From assembly GCF_000346485.2 (NCBI RefSeq), contig NZ_KQ976354.1, forward strand, positions 1,799,719 to 1,863,718: 64,000 bases of DNA. The letters run 5' to 3'. The notes below the pieces were generated by a model that was given only the letters and a program-made list of their open reading frames with translations, made no database searches and was not told the DNA's origin. Source of the DNA: Scytonema hofmannii PCC 7110. GTDB lineage: Bacteria; Cyanobacteriota; Cyanobacteriia; Cyanobacteriales; Nostocaceae. Each line of letters begins with the position of its first letter. The first letter of the stretch is position 1. The translations under genes were made by a program, and so were the position numbers. Below are positions 34,550 to 44,271 of the stretch, piece by piece.

Positions 34550-35413
34550 GTGACTGTAAAGCCAGACTGGTTGCGGGTAAAAGCGCCTCAATGGGAGCGC
34601 GTTGGCAACGTTAAAGAAATTTTGCGGGATTTAGCCCTCAATACAGTTTGTGAGGAAGCGTCCTGTCCGAACATTGGGGAATGCTTTAACGCTGGTACAG
34701 CCACATTTTTAATTATGGGACCAGCTTGCACCCGTGCCTGTCCCTATTGCGATATTGACTTTGAGAAAAAACCCAAGCCTCTAGACCCCACAGAACCAGA
34801 CCGACTGGCGGAAGCAGTACGGCGGATGAAACTCAATCATGTGGTCATCACCTCTGTGAACAGAGACGATTTACCCGATGGTGGCGCTTCGCAGTTTGTC
34901 CGTTGTATTGAAGCCATCCGCACTGTTTCTCCCCACACCACCATTGAAGTCTTAATCCCGGACTTGTGCGGAAATTGGAAAGCACTAGAGTTAATTCTTC
35001 AAGCAAAATCGGAAGTTCTCAATCACAACACAGAAACAGTTCCTCGTTTGTATCGTCGCGTGCGTCCCCAAGGGAACTACGAACGGACAATGGAATTGCT
35101 GCAACGTTCTCGCGCCTATGCACCAGAAGTTTACACAAAATCCGGGATTATGGTGGGTTTAGGTGAAACGGATGAAGAGATTCGCCAAGTGATGCGGGAT
35201 TTACGGGCTGTGGATTGCGATATTTTAACACTTGGGCAGTATCTCCAACCTACTCAAAAACACTTACAAGTCTCTCAATTTATCACCCCAGAGCAATTTG
35301 ATGCTTGGAAAACTTTTGGTGAAGAACTGGGATTTTTACAAGTTGTTTCTTCACCATTGACAAGAAGTTCTTACCATGCAGAACAGGTAAGAGAACTCAT
35401 GGAGAGGGAGTAG
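34550..35413 (+). CDS. lipA: lipoyl synthase
   Basis: A protein of 287 residues from GTG 34550. This radical SAM enzyme inserts two sulfurs into octanoyl groups on lipoyl domains. The auxiliary cluster cysteines are C34, C39 and C45 ([12 protein letters not shown]), the radical SAM cluster cysteines C60, C64 and C67 (CTRACPYC), and the C-terminal RSSYHA serine ligand is present. Cyanobacteria often carry two LipA copies; this is one of them or the only one. Confidence 0.95.
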   Translation: MTVKPDWLRVKAPQWERVGNVKEILRDLALNTVCEEASCPNIGECFNAGTATFLIMGPACTRACPYCDIDFEKKPKPLDPTEPDRLAEAVRRMKLNHVVITSVNRDDLPDGGASQFVRCIEAIRTVSPHTTIEVLIPDLCGNWKALELILQAKSEVLNHNTETVPRLYRRVRPQGNYERTMELLQRSRAYAPEVYTKSGIMVGLGETDEEIRQVMRDLRAVDCDILTLGQYLQPTQKHLQVSQFITPEQFDAWKTFGEELGFLQVVSSPLTRSSYHAEQVRELMERE

Positions 35414-35497
35414 GGAGTAGGGAGTAGGGTGGGCTTTAGCCCTACCTACCAGCAATTAGCCATTAACCACTAACAACTAACAACTAACAACCAACAA

Positions 35498-36409
35498 ATG
35501 ACAAATGTTGCCATTTTAGGTGCGGGTGCTTGGGGGACAGTTCTAGCAAATTTGGTTAAAGCAAACGGTCATGAGGTACGCTTGTGGTCGCGACAGGGTG
35601 CTGAGACTTTAGCACAGGTTGTCCAAGGTGCCGATCTGATTGTTTCTGCTATTGCCATGAAGGGTGTCAGAGATGTTACCTCTTCACTCCAGTCTTCTCT
35701 TGTTTCACCAAAAACTATTTTTGTCACGGCGACGAAGGGCTTAGACCCAAAAACCACTTGCACACCTTCACAAATTTGGCAAGAAACTTTTCCTCAAAAT
35801 CCTGTCGTTGTTCTCTCAGGTCCCAATTTATCTAAAGAAATCGAACAAGCATTACCAGCCGCAACTGTTGTCGCCAGTCAAAATATGGAGGCGGCGGAAT
35901 TCGTGCAATCTATCTTCTCTTCTAACCGTTTCCGGGTTTATACCAATTCCGATCCTTTGGGTGTGGAATTGGGGGGAACATTGAAAAATGTGATTGCGAT
36001 CGCAGCTGGTGTTTGTGATGGTTTACAATTAGGTACTAACGCCAAAGCTGCTTTAGTCACCCGTGGACTTACAGAAATGGTCCGTATTGGTAGCCATTGG
36101 GGTGCAAAAATGGAAACTTTTTATGGTTTGTCTGGGTTGGGAGATCTGCTAGCAACCTGTAACAGTCACTTAAGTAGAAACTATCAAGTAGGGTACAAAT
36201 TAGCTTGCAATCAAACACTTGCAGAAATTCTTGCCCATTTAGAAGGAACCGCAGAAGGAATTAACACGACTAACGTTTTGGTGGAACGAGCCAAGCAGCG
36301 CAATATCCCTATCCCAATCACCGAACAAGTTTATCGTTTGCTTGCTCAAGAGGTCACACCCCGACAAGCATTATTCGAGTTAATGTTGCGCGATACCAAA
36401 CCGGAATAG
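35498..36409 (+). CDS. gpsA: NAD(P)-dependent glycerol-3-phosphate dehydrogenase
   Basis: A protein of 303 residues. It reduces dihydroxyacetone phosphate to glycerol 3-phosphate for lipid synthesis. The Rossmann glycine motif (ILGAGAWGTVLANL), SGPNLSKEIEQALPAATVVA, LGGTLKNVIAIAAG with the catalytic lysine, and GLSGLGDLLATC are all present. Short tandem repeats separate it from lipA by 84 bases. Confidence 0.96.
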   Translation: MTNVAILGAGAWGTVLANLVKANGHEVRLWSRQGAETLAQVVQGADLIVSAIAMKGVRDVTSSLQSSLVSPKTIFVTATKGLDPKTTCTPSQIWQETFPQNPVVVLSGPNLSKEIEQALPAATVVASQNMEAAEFVQSIFSSNRFRVYTNSDPLGVELGGTLKNVIAIAAGVCDGLQLGTNAKAALVTRGLTEMVRIGSHWGAKMETFYGLSGLGDLLATCNSHLSRNYQVGYKLACNQTLAEILAHLEGTAEGINTTNVLVERAKQRNIPIPITEQVYRLLAQEVTPRQALFELMLRDTKPE

Positions 36410-36828
36410 CTTAACTTCTTAACCACATAACTAATTATTTGTGAAGAGGAAATTAGCAAATCTTCAGGAAACTACTTAAGCACTCATGTAGATATGACTA
36501 TGAAAACGACCCTTAGGACTTTATACCGATATATGGCTATACTTAGCACCCAAAGTAAAAAACCCAAATTATTAAGGTTGAAATCCTAAACAAGGAACTC
36601 GCTTTCTCTAGTCCTGTTCTAAATTTTCATAGCTATTGATAAAAGGGAGAAGCTCAGTAACCGAGCCTTCGGAGGCACTGTGTCAAAAAAAACCAGTACA
36701 GGTTTTTTGAAAAAAAACCTAAAGGTCACCCTCAACCGTGTTATTTCTTCAAAAATCACGGGAACAATAGCAACAGTTAATTAGCTGACCTAAATCTGTT
36801 GTTACCTGGAGCCATTGAGACGAACTTT
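36410..36828. other. promoter region of the sigma factor gene
   Basis: About 420 bp. It contains A/T-rich runs and an imperfect hairpin near 36686-36722 (AACCAGTACAGGTT and A/T tracts). No gene seen. Confidence 0.5.
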
Positions 36829-38079
36829 ATGCCAGCAACATTTTCTTACGCAGATGCCGCCTACAAGTCAACACAGTCTAGCCCGGAGTTTGACGCCGAT
36901 CTCACGGTTGACGAGAGTGAATTGCCGATAGAGGAACTCGAAGAATTGGAAATGGCTGCTTCCGACCCTGCAAGTCTTGGTGCTATTCCGAACCGTCGCA
37001 GCACAGACCTAGTACGTCTGTACCTTCAAGAAATTGGTCGGGTTCGCTTGTTGGGGCGCGATGAAGAAGTTTCAGAAGCTCAAAAAGTCCAGCGCTACTT
37101 GCGGATGCGGATACTCCTTGCCAAAGTTGCGAAGGAAGGAGATGCGATTATTACTCCATATCTTCGGATTATTGAAGTTCAAGAGCGATTGGTATCAGCA
37201 CTAGGACATCGTCCTTCTTTGGAACGATGGGCGCGTGAAGCTGGTGTAGATGTGTTTGAACTCAAGCAAGCATTAGGACAAGGAAAACGCCGTTGGGCTG
37301 AAGTTGCCAAAATCACAGTCGAAGAACTCGAGCAAATTCAGTTACAGGGTCTCCAAGCCAAAGAACACATGATCAAGGCGAACCTTCGCTTAGTGGTATC
37401 CGTTGCCAAAAAATATCAAAATCGCGGTTTGGAATTACTCGATTTAGTCCAAGAAGGAACTCTTGGCTTGGAAAGAGCCGTTGAGAAGTTCGACCCAACT
37501 AAGGGTTACCGCTTCAGCACCTATGCTTACTGGTGGATTCGTCAGGGTATTACTCGGGCGATCGCTACTTCTAGCCGTACTATCCGCCTACCAGTCCACA
37601 TTACAGAAAAACTGAACAAAATCAAAAAAGCTCAGCGCAAAATTGCTCAAGAGAAAGGTCGTACCCCAACCTTAGAAGATTTGGCGCAAGAGTTAGAAAT
37701 GACACCCACCCAAGTGAGAGAAGTCTTACTGCGAGTTCCTCGTTCTGTTTCTTTAGAAACCAAAGTTGGTAAGGACAAAGACACAGAGTTGGGAGAATTA
37801 CTCGAAACCGACGGCGTGACTCCAGAACAAATGTTAATGCGAGAATCTTTACAAAAAGATTTGCAACACCTTCTGGCAGATTTAACCAGTCGCGAACGCG
37901 ATGTCATTTTGATGCGTTTTGGTTTGTCAGACGGTCATCCCTACTCCCTTGCAGAAATTGGACGTGCGCTCGATCTATCACGCGAACGAGTTCGCCAAAT
38001 TGAATCCAAAGCGTTGCAGAAACTGCGTCAACCCAAGAGACGTAACATGGTTCGCGACTACTTGGAATCCTTAACTTAG
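36829..38079 (+). CDS. sigC: group 2 RNA polymerase sigma factor, SigC-like
   Basis: A protein of 416 residues from ATG 36829; an upstream in-frame TTG (36799) lacks support. The N-terminus MPATFSYADAAYKSTQ, RRSTDLVRLYLQEIGRVRLL (region 1.2), KGYRFSTYAYWWIRQGITRA (regions 2.3-2.4) and SLAEIGRALDLSRERVRQIE (region 4.2) define an RpoD-family factor. Length and N-terminus agree with SigC of heterocystous cyanobacteria, which is involved in heterocyst and stress gene expression. Assignment to SigC rather than another group 2 factor is from memory. Confidence 0.85.
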   Translation: MPATFSYADAAYKSTQSSPEFDADLTVDESELPIEELEELEMAASDPASLGAIPNRRSTDLVRLYLQEIGRVRLLGRDEEVSEAQKVQRYLRMRILLAKVAKEGDAIITPYLRIIEVQERLVSALGHRPSLERWAREAGVDVFELKQALGQGKRRWAEVAKITVEELEQIQLQGLQAKEHMIKANLRLVVSVAKKYQNRGLELLDLVQEGTLGLERAVEKFDPTKGYRFSTYAYWWIRQGITRAIATSSRTIRLPVHITEKLNKIKKAQRKIAQEKGRTPTLEDLAQELEMTPTQVREVLLRVPRSVSLETKVGKDKDTELGELLETDGVTPEQMLMRESLQKDLQHLLADLTSRERDVILMRFGLSDGHPYSLAEIGRALDLSRERVRQIESKALQKLRQPKRRNMVRDYLESLT

Positions 38080-38310
38080 TCGTTTGTCATTAGTCCTGAG
38101 TCATTCGTCACATCAATTATTACAAAAGTATTACAAATGACAATGGACAAAGGACAAATGACTGTTTAGATCCCCGTTTCCACACTTCTTACTAGGTTGT
38201 AGCATATCATTCTCATTTAAGCCAATTTAAACTTTCCATAACTTTTTTAGATGTCTCTCCAACGGGGATCGGGAACCAGTTAAATGCTCATCAAAGTTTA
38301 ATTACCTATA

Positions 38311-38404
38311 TCCGAGCATTTAACAAATGTTCTCAATAAGCAAGTTTTATTGCAAATTACTCCGAACATTTGCTATATTCTCAATTAATGGGTTTTATTG
38401 AGAA
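38311..38404 (+). promoter_or_regulatory. tandemly duplicated furA promoter element
   Basis: TCCGAGCATTT...TTCTCAAT-N11-ATTG at 38311-38352 recurs as TCCGAACATTT...TTCTCAAT-N11-ATTGAGAA at 38361-38404. The second copy forms a perfect 8-bp inverted repeat with 11-nt spacing and ends nine bases before the furA ATG. A/T-rich dyads of this kind suit Fur autoregulation (inference). Confidence 0.6.
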
Positions 38405-38412
38405 AAATAGCT

Positions 38413-38868
38413 ATGACTGTCTACTCAGCAACCTCACTCAAGGCAGAATTGAATGGACGCGGCTGGCGTTTGACACCCCAGCGCGAGACAATTCTACACA
38501 TTTTTCAAGACCTTCCGCAAGGAGAACATCTCAGTGCAGAAGATCTCTATGAAAGATTGGAAATCAAAGGAGAAGGAATCAGCCTATCGACCATTTATCG
38601 CACTCTCAAATTAATGGCGCGAATGGGCATCCTGCGAGAGTTAGAACTTGGAGAAGGACACAAACATTACGAACTAAATCAACCTTATCCCCACCATCAC
38701 CATCACCTTATCTGTGTGAGGTGTAACACTACTATTGAGTTCAAGAACGATACAATTTTAAAAGTTGGAGCAAAAACTGCCCAAAAAGAAGGTTATCACT
38801 TACTCGACTGTCAATTGACAATTCATGCGATTTGTCCCAAGTGCCAAAGGTCATTAATGCCCCTTTAA
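38413..38868 (+). CDS. furA: ferric uptake regulator FurA
   Basis: A protein of 151 residues, the length of heterocystous FurA. The start is ATG 38413 (MTVYSATSLKAELNGRGW); a TTG at 38398 is in frame but unlikely. The winged helix (GISLSTIYRTLKLMARMGIL), the metal site PHHHHHLICVRC and a second CxxC (CPKC) are visible. FurA represses iron-uptake genes when iron is replete and in Anabaena also responds to redox state and haem. The promoter shows duplicated dyads. Confidence 0.96.
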   Translation: MTVYSATSLKAELNGRGWRLTPQRETILHIFQDLPQGEHLSAEDLYERLEIKGEGISLSTIYRTLKLMARMGILRELELGEGHKHYELNQPYPHHHHHLICVRCNTTIEFKNDTILKVGAKTAQKEGYHLLDCQLTIHAICPKCQRSLMPL

Positions 38869-38943
38869 CACTCAGGTAGATATGTTCTGGAATGTTAGGT
38901 AACAGGCGCAAGCATGAAGAACGGCAAACACCCGAAGCGGATG

Positions 38944-40185
38944 TCAAAATCGTCCGCTTCTCACATCCCTCAAGCTAATACCGTAGAATTCTTGGGCTTG
39001 TTTAATCGCTTGCTTTGTCTCATCCCCCATGACACCATTCAGATCGCCTTTGTAGAGACCCCGCGATTGCAATCGTCTCTGTATTTCCAAAGTATCAAAG
39101 TCACTTTTGGCACTAGGACTAACTAAATCGTGTAATTTAGAGCGAGTTGTGGGACCCGCAATACCACTGACTGCTAAGTAATTATTTGCTTGAAATCTCT
39201 TAACTGCATCTGCCGTGTAAGGTCCAAAGTAACCATTTGGTTCTCCCTGCAAATAGCCAGCCTTGATTAATTGTTCTTGCAGCACTCTTACAGCTTCTCC
39301 GCTATCGCCCAGGCGCAGTTTATCTTGACTTGTACCCCGTCTGGTAGTATCTTCGCCAGAACCAATATTCCGTGGAGGTAGTCTTCTTTGCGTAGCTGCT
39401 CCTACGATACCGTCAACAGTCAAGTTGTAATTTTCTTGGAAACGTTTCACCGCATCTTCGGTAATAGGACCGTAAATTCCCGTTGAGTTACCGTGGTAAA
39501 AACCAGCAACGCGCAATCTTTCTTGCAAGGTTTTCACATCTTCACCTTCATCACCCCGTTGCAAGAGGTTGGCATCACGACGCTTGTTAGCAACGACTGT
39601 CTCACCAGAAGTTTTTTCAGCTTGAGAGTTTTCAACACTAGTTTTTTTGGCTTGAGAATTCTGGCTGCTAGGTTTTTTTGCTTGAGCAGTCTCAGCATTG
39701 GGTTTTTTGGCTTGGGTATTTTGGCTGGTAGGTTTTTTGGCTGTAGAACTCTCAACGCTAGGTTTTTTATTTTGGGAACTCTCTTCAGTGGTTTCCCAAC
39801 CATCTAGCTTTTGTATAGTCACCGGTCCAGCAACACCAGTCACCTCTAAACCAGCAGCTTTTTGGAAGCGCCGGACAGCTTGCTCTGTAGAAACATCATA
39901 CACTTGCGTGATAGGAGCTTGATAAAAGCCTGTCCTTTTTAATTCGCGTTGTAAATTTCTTACAGAAGGACCCTTATCACCTTGTTCCAATGCTAGAGCA
40001 CTACCGTAAACATTAAGTACAGACAAGATAAGGGCAAGAGGTAACATATACTTCCATGCCTTACCAGAAAGACGGTTCCAGTCAGGGGGTACTGCCTTGT
40101 CAAACAAACTGCTGACAGAGATAATTTCACTGTTCGTCAGATCTTCGTAGACAGAAGCTGCATGCAGATACGCAAGATTCTCCAT
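38944..40185 (-). CDS. membrane-anchored peptidoglycan-binding protein with four PG_binding_1 domains
   Basis: A protein of 413 residues. Residues 1-43 are cytosolic, then one hydrophobic segment (MLPLALILSVLNVYGSALAL), then a PG_binding_1 domain (GPSVRNLQRELKRTGFYQ). A linker of about 65 residues built from repeated KKPSxxNSQA-like units follows, then three more PG_binding_1 domains (GEDVKTLQERL; GEAVRVLQEQL; LEIQRRLQSRGLYKG). It should hold the cell wall; no catalytic domain is present. The linker repeats are also visible in DNA as a degenerate 30-bp pattern at 39600-39780. Confidence 0.88.
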   Translation of the reverse strand: MENLAYLHAASVYEDLTNSEIISVSSLFDKAVPPDWNRLSGKAWKYMLPLALILSVLNVYGSALALEQGDKGPSVRNLQRELKRTGFYQAPITQVYDVSTEQAVRRFQKAAGLEVTGVAGPVTIQKLDGWETTEESSQNKKPSVESSTAKKPTSQNTQAKKPNAETAQAKKPSSQNSQAKKTSVENSQAEKTSGETVVANKRRDANLLQRGDEGEDVKTLQERLRVAGFYHGNSTGIYGPITEDAVKRFQENYNLTVDGIVGAATQRRLPPRNIGSGEDTTRRGTSQDKLRLGDSGEAVRVLQEQLIKAGYLQGEPNGYFGPYTADAVKRFQANNYLAVSGIAGPTTRSKLHDLVSPSAKSDFDTLEIQRRLQSRGLYKGDLNGVMGDETKQAIKQAQEFYGISLRDVRSGRF

Positions 40186-40426
40186 AATTTCTTTCTAAAC
40201 CACCTATTTTTCTTCTTCTATGGCTGCTTTGGCTTGATGGACTAAGTATGTTAAATTTTCCAGTGTTGATATACTTACATCTTGCCATAAATCGTGCCGT
40301 TCCGCTTGTCAAAAGGCGGTAATGCAATACGGATGGTGCCGTAATTGTTCGCTTATCGCACTCTTGTCTCCGATCAAGTTAAACTAAATTTTGTCCAAAA
40401 ATCCGTTTCATGAAGGACTTGCGCGG

Positions 40427-40831
40427 CTAATGGATTTTGTTCTTCTGGTTCATCAAGTGCTGCAACAGCAGACATTGCCCAAAAATACGCCATCTATCTT
40501 GAATTTGAGCTTCTTTTAATTCACATAGATAACCATTTATTTTGCTAATAGCTAATAGCTCCTTAGCATTACCCATCAGGAATGAGCTATGAGCAAATCT
40601 TAAATCTAAATGAAGGTTTTCTGGAACAACCAATGTTGGGATGCGAGTTCCCAATCCCCATCTTTCACCAATACTCTGCCTAACTGTAAAGAAGCGGAGT
40701 ACTCTTGATACTCCTGAGCGCCATACCTGATGAACAGTGTTTAGAGGTAGGGTAAATAGAGAAATTAGGTGGGAATCTGGAGCGTCATCTCCTGGCATTA
40801 CAATTAGAGTAGTACTATTATTAGGTCGCAC
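40427..40831 (-). CDS. unknown protein, possibly 5'-truncated
   Basis: A frame of 134 codons from GTG 40831, with plausible residues continuing upstream (LVLLGECSCWAYGLEVVQEI) to a stop near 40893 but without another start codon. Contents such as LIVMPGDDAPDSHLISLFTL and RIPTLVVPENLHLDLRFAHS look protein-like. The missing 5' end may have been lost to the divergent kinase gene at 40975. Not recognised. Confidence 0.45.
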   Translation of the reverse strand: MRPNNSTTLIVMPGDDAPDSHLISLFTLPLNTVHQVWRSGVSRVLRFFTVRQSIGERWGLGTRIPTLVVPENLHLDLRFAHSSFLMGNAKELLAISKINGYLCELKEAQIQDRWRIFGQCLLLQHLMNQKNKIH

Positions 40832-40974
40832 AATTTCCTGTACGACTTCTAAGCCATAAGCCCAACAGGAACATTCTCCTAGTAAGACTAATTACCGTTT
40901 TAAACTGTTGGTTAGGACACAGTAGCAAATTTTTGAGCAACCGCAAAAAACCCTTTCGCGCCAGATTGTAAACA

Positions 40975-43005
40975 ATGTCTAGTTCTTCTGATTTGAGCTT
41001 CTCTCGAACCCTACGCAATAGTACATTTGATCGACTAGGAGAATTGCTGTTGCAAATGGCTCAATCAGTGGGAAAGCCATCTCTAGTTCTTACAGAATCC
41101 GTGCTAGTGATGGTTAATATACCCCTAGAATGGCAGGCGCAACGCTTTACGGTGTTGGTTTCCCAACAGTTTAGTGCGCTTTTAATTGGAACTTATTTAC
41201 AGGACACGGGTGACACGGGTGACACGGGGGATACGGGAGATATAGCAACATCTTCACTTTCCGTGTCACAGCTTCTTTCTTTCACAGCGTCTTCCTTATC
41301 CTGTCCTAGTGATTTTCTACTCAATTGTTATTGGACTTTTGATTTAGAAGAAATCGTCTCTTTTCTTTCCAATTTGAAAGGTTTGTTTGACCAAAATTCT
41401 CAAACATATCAAACGCTGGAAAATTACTGTCAAATTCCCATCACCAATGATGCTACACTTCAAAGCAAATTCACGTTATTACTGTTGAAAGACCTTTTGC
41501 CAGAGCCAAATCAATCAGAAACAAAATCACCTATAAATTACACTTATGTTTCTGTCTGTCAACCTGTGGAAAAAGCCCTGCAAAAACAAATAGCTCAAGA
41601 GAAGCTATTAAATCAGGTAACAACTCAAATCCGTAAAAGTTTAGACTTACCAGTCATCATGTCTACGGCAGTTGCACAAGTCAGAGAATTTTTGGAATTA
41701 GACAGACTGGTGATCTATAAATTTGAGCATTCCATTGCTAATAGTCAAGAGTCTATTGTAAGTAATGAACAAGACTCCTATTCTTTGTCCCTCCCTTTCT
41801 ATACCTCTTTTTCTAGTCCTCATTCCTTACAGCAAGACTTACGAGATAAAGCAGGCTGTATTGTATACGAAATTCGCGCTCATGATGCTATTCCATCCGT
41901 TTTACATTACACGGAAAACAATTGTTTGACTCAAACAAATCAGTGTTGGGAAAAGTACAAACAAGGTTATACTTTATCTGTAGATGATGTGGAAAAAACT
42001 TATGCTTTAGAAGCATGTTTGTTAGATTTTTTAAGAAATACTAAAGTACGGGCAAAATTAGCTTCACCGATTATTTTTGAAGACAAACTTTGGGGATTGC
42101 TTATTGCTCATCAATGCGATCGCCCCCGTTCTTGGACTGAAAGTGAAAAAATTTTGTTGACATCTGTAGCGGAACAATTAGCGATCGCAATCTATCAATC
42201 CGAGTTAATGCGTTCTCTAACAAAAGAAAAAAAGAATTTGGAAGAACGTGTTATTGAGCGCACAGTTGCTTTACATGATGCTCTAGTTGCTGCAGAAGCT
42301 GCTAGCCGTTTAAGAAGCGAATTCCTTGCCACCATCAGTCACGAATTACTGACACCTTTAACTTACGTGATTGGAATGTCTTCCACTTTGCTACGCTGGT
42401 CTTTTGGTGAGTTAACGAAGCGTCAACGGGATTATTTGCAGACGATCCATGATAGCGGCGAGCATTTATTAGAGATGATTAACGATATTCTTGAACTTTC
42501 TCAAATAGAAGCGGGCAAAGCAGTATTAAATATAACAAGCTTCTCCTTGAAAAATGCAGCCGAATCTACAGTTAACGGATTAAAAGAAAAAGCAACTCTC
42601 AAAAGAGTGAATCTTCAACTCGATTTGCAAATCAATGCAGAATGCGATCGCTTTACTGCTGATGCCAGGAGAGTACAACAAATTCTGTGGAATTTGCTGA
42701 CTAATGCTGTAAAATTTACACCCGAAGGAGGCAACGTTACATTACGCCTTTGGGTAGAAGACCAAAATGCTGTGTTTCAAGTAGAAGATACGGGGATTGG
42801 TATTCCAGAAGATCAATTGTCACTCCTGTTTGAGAAATTCCACCAACTTGATACACCTTACCGTCGTCGTTATGGAGGAACTGGATTGGGCTTAGCATTG
42901 ACCAAACAGCTTGTAGAACTTCATCGAGGTCGAATTGAAGTGGAATCCACCGTAGGCGTTGGTTCGATTTTTACTGTTTGGATACCTCCGGTCGCTAGTA
43001 GTTAG
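40975..43005 (+). CDS. sensor histidine kinase with GAF domain
   Basis: A protein of 676 residues. The N-terminal 200 residues form an unassigned sensory region (perhaps DICT-like). It is interrupted by a GDTGDTGDTGD tract encoded by a 9-bp tandem repeat near 41205-41245. A GAF domain of the phytochrome-related type follows (SLDLPVIMSTAVAQVREFLE; LWGLLIAHQCDRPRSW). HisKA has the H-box SHELLTPLTYV (L replaces the usual R of HELRTPL). HATPase motifs are DTGIGIPEDQ and GGTGLGLAL. No membrane segment and no receiver; the partner regulator is elsewhere. Confidence 0.9.
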   Translation: MSSSSDLSFSRTLRNSTFDRLGELLLQMAQSVGKPSLVLTESVLVMVNIPLEWQAQRFTVLVSQQFSALLIGTYLQDTGDTGDTGDTGDIATSSLSVSQLLSFTASSLSCPSDFLLNCYWTFDLEEIVSFLSNLKGLFDQNSQTYQTLENYCQIPITNDATLQSKFTLLLLKDLLPEPNQSETKSPINYTYVSVCQPVEKALQKQIAQEKLLNQVTTQIRKSLDLPVIMSTAVAQVREFLELDRLVIYKFEHSIANSQESIVSNEQDSYSLSLPFYTSFSSPHSLQQDLRDKAGCIVYEIRAHDAIPSVLHYTENNCLTQTNQCWEKYKQGYTLSVDDVEKTYALEACLLDFLRNTKVRAKLASPIIFEDKLWGLLIAHQCDRPRSWTESEKILLTSVAEQLAIAIYQSELMRSLTKEKKNLEERVIERTVALHDALVAAEAASRLRSEFLATISHELLTPLTYVIGMSSTLLRWSFGELTKRQRDYLQTIHDSGEHLLEMINDILELSQIEAGKAVLNITSFSLKNAAESTVNGLKEKATLKRVNLQLDLQINAECDRFTADARRVQQILWNLLTNAVKFTPEGGNVTLRLWVEDQNAVFQVEDTGIGIPEDQLSLLFEKFHQLDTPYRRRYGGTGLGLALTKQLVELHRGRIEVESTVGVGSIFTVWIPPVASS

Positions 43006-43030
43006 CGTTAAGTAAGTCGGCGTTAAAAAA

Positions 43031-43219
43031 TCAACCTGTGTAACGAAGTGCTACCAAAAACTGCTGCGCTTTATTACCTTTTTTTCGTTGAAGATATGCC
43101 ACCCTTGATTCCATAACATTTGCTAAAGCTGGCCGCAAATAAATTTGTGCCTGTTGGCGATATAATCGTAAAAATTCTACAACGGATTGTGGTTTATTCC
43201 CTTCTTTGATAAATTGCAT
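43031..43219 (-). CDS. small unknown protein (62 aa)
   Basis: Starts MQFIKEGNKPQSVVEFLRLY and contains NVMESRVAYLQRKKGNKAQQ. Its start overlaps the frame 43194-43370; the two could be halves of one frameshifted gene. Confidence 0.4.
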   Translation of the reverse strand: MQFIKEGNKPQSVVEFLRLYRQQAQIYLRPALANVMESRVAYLQRKKGNKAQQFLVALRYTG

Positions 43220-43370
43220 GATAACTTTCTAAAAGACATTCGGCATTTTGAACTTCTAAATCCAACCAATTATAAAAGTCTTGAAGAACTTTTGTTAAAG
43301 ATGGAAGTTTCGTATCATTGAAAATTGCCCAATCGCTAATCCTATAAACACCACACTCTAGCCTGAACAA
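43194..43370 (-). CDS. small unknown protein or gene fragment (58 codons, TTG start)
   Basis: FRLECGVYRISDWAIFNDTK, then LTKVLQDFYNWLDLEVQNAE. The composition looks coding. A TAA lies just upstream of the TTG. It may be a decayed gene together with 43031-43219. Confidence 0.35.
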   Translation of the reverse strand: MFRLECGVYRISDWAIFNDTKLPSLTKVLQDFYNWLDLEVQNAECLLESYHAIYQRRE

Positions 43371-43523
43371 CGAACTGTTTTACGAGTCACTGCTTTGGAT
43401 AATATAAGCAAACGCCGCGAAGAATTCGCACAGCTTGCTGGTGGTAAATCTGCTACTGATGCGATCGCTTTTGCCGACTCTTTGTTAACTCAAGCTGCAA
43501 ATCATCGTCAAAGAAAACACTAA
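43362..43523 (+). pseudogene. 3' fragment of an unknown gene
   Basis: A frame opening just after a TAG encodes EQRTVLRVTALDNISKRREE, FAQLAGGKSATDAIAFADSL and a basic tail, without a start codon. It looks like the C-terminus of a lost protein. Confidence 0.4.
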
Positions 43524-43631
43524 GTTAACACTCACTAAAAATATTTATTCATCAAAACTAGTGTAAAAGCAATTTAATATAAATTTGGGGACAATTGTGT
43601 CCCCATTTACCAGTAAAAAGGAGGTAATTTA

Positions 43632-43829
43632 TTGAATCAAAACGGTAACAGTAACGGTCATCGAGATTTTTGGAATCCTGTTAAGATATTTATCCGTCTT
43701 TTCCAAGGAGTTTGGAAAAAGCGAGACGAAGTATCAGGGGAAACCTACCTCGTTGACTCAGAAGTTGTTGAGCAAGACCTGAAAGACATCACAGATGAAC
43801 CAGGTGAGCCAAACAACTTTGACAGCTAA
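43632..43829 (+). CDS. small unknown protein (65 aa)
   Basis: AAGGAGGT stands seven bases before the TTG start at 43632, a near-perfect Shine-Dalgarno. The protein starts with N/G-rich residues (NQNGNSNGHRDFWNPVKIFI), has one amphipathic or hydrophobic stretch (FIRLFQGVW) and an acidic C-terminus (EVVEQDLKDITDEPGEPNNF). No family known. A hairpin follows. Confidence 0.65.
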   Translation: MNQNGNSNGHRDFWNPVKIFIRLFQGVWKKRDEVSGETYLVDSEVVEQDLKDITDEPGEPNNFDS

Positions 43830-43841
43830 CATATAGTTAGT

Positions 43842-43865
43842 AGCCCCTAGTTGCCGCTAGGGGCT
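43842..43865 (+). terminator. hairpin AGCCCCTAG-TTGCCG-CTAGGGGCT
   Basis: A perfect 9-bp stem with a 6-nt loop between the two small genes, followed by only a short T run. Terminator or attenuator. Confidence 0.7.
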
Positions 43866-43892
43866 TTACTCAAAATTAAAACCGATCTAATT

Positions 43893-44225
43893 ATGGCAGA
43901 TTTCAACACCACGGTAGTTTGTCCCGTCTACTATCAAATTATCCAGCGTAGAGGTAACGGTTGGGCTTTTAAACACGGTGAGCCATTTTTGAACTTATTC
44001 AACGCACCAAATTTGTCTCCTGAAGACGAATTTGCAGCCTTCGACACTTCAATGAAAAAAGTTGCGATTGCACTTTTCCGCATCAATGGTGGAAAGCAGG
44101 GTTACTATATCGCAAATATTTTGGATAAAAAATATTACTATTGCGGTGCTACATGGGAGGATGTTCAAATCAAGCTAAGAGAATTGGGGATTGGCAGAGA
44201 TGACCCAATTCAAGATAAAGATTAA
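43893..44225 (+). CDS. unknown protein (110 aa)
   Basis: From ATG 43893 (MADFNTTVVCPVYYQIIQRR); an in-frame TTG at 43851 lies inside the hairpin and is unlikely. Contains GEPFLNLFNAPNLSPEDEFA and YIANILDKKYYYCGATWEDV. A single mixed alpha/beta domain; not recognised. Confidence 0.6.
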   Translation: MADFNTTVVCPVYYQIIQRRGNGWAFKHGEPFLNLFNAPNLSPEDEFAAFDTSMKKVAIALFRINGGKQGYYIANILDKKYYYCGATWEDVQIKLRELGIGRDDPIQDKD

Positions 44226-44271
44226 ATAGTATTATGAAGGAGATCGCTCCTCTTCTTCTCACTTACAGCAA

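Noticed and set aside
40821-41018. 65-codon minus-strand frame overlapping the kinase start
   Set aside because: Mostly antisense to the kinase gene and its promoter; possibly the lost start of 40427-40831 but I cannot show it.
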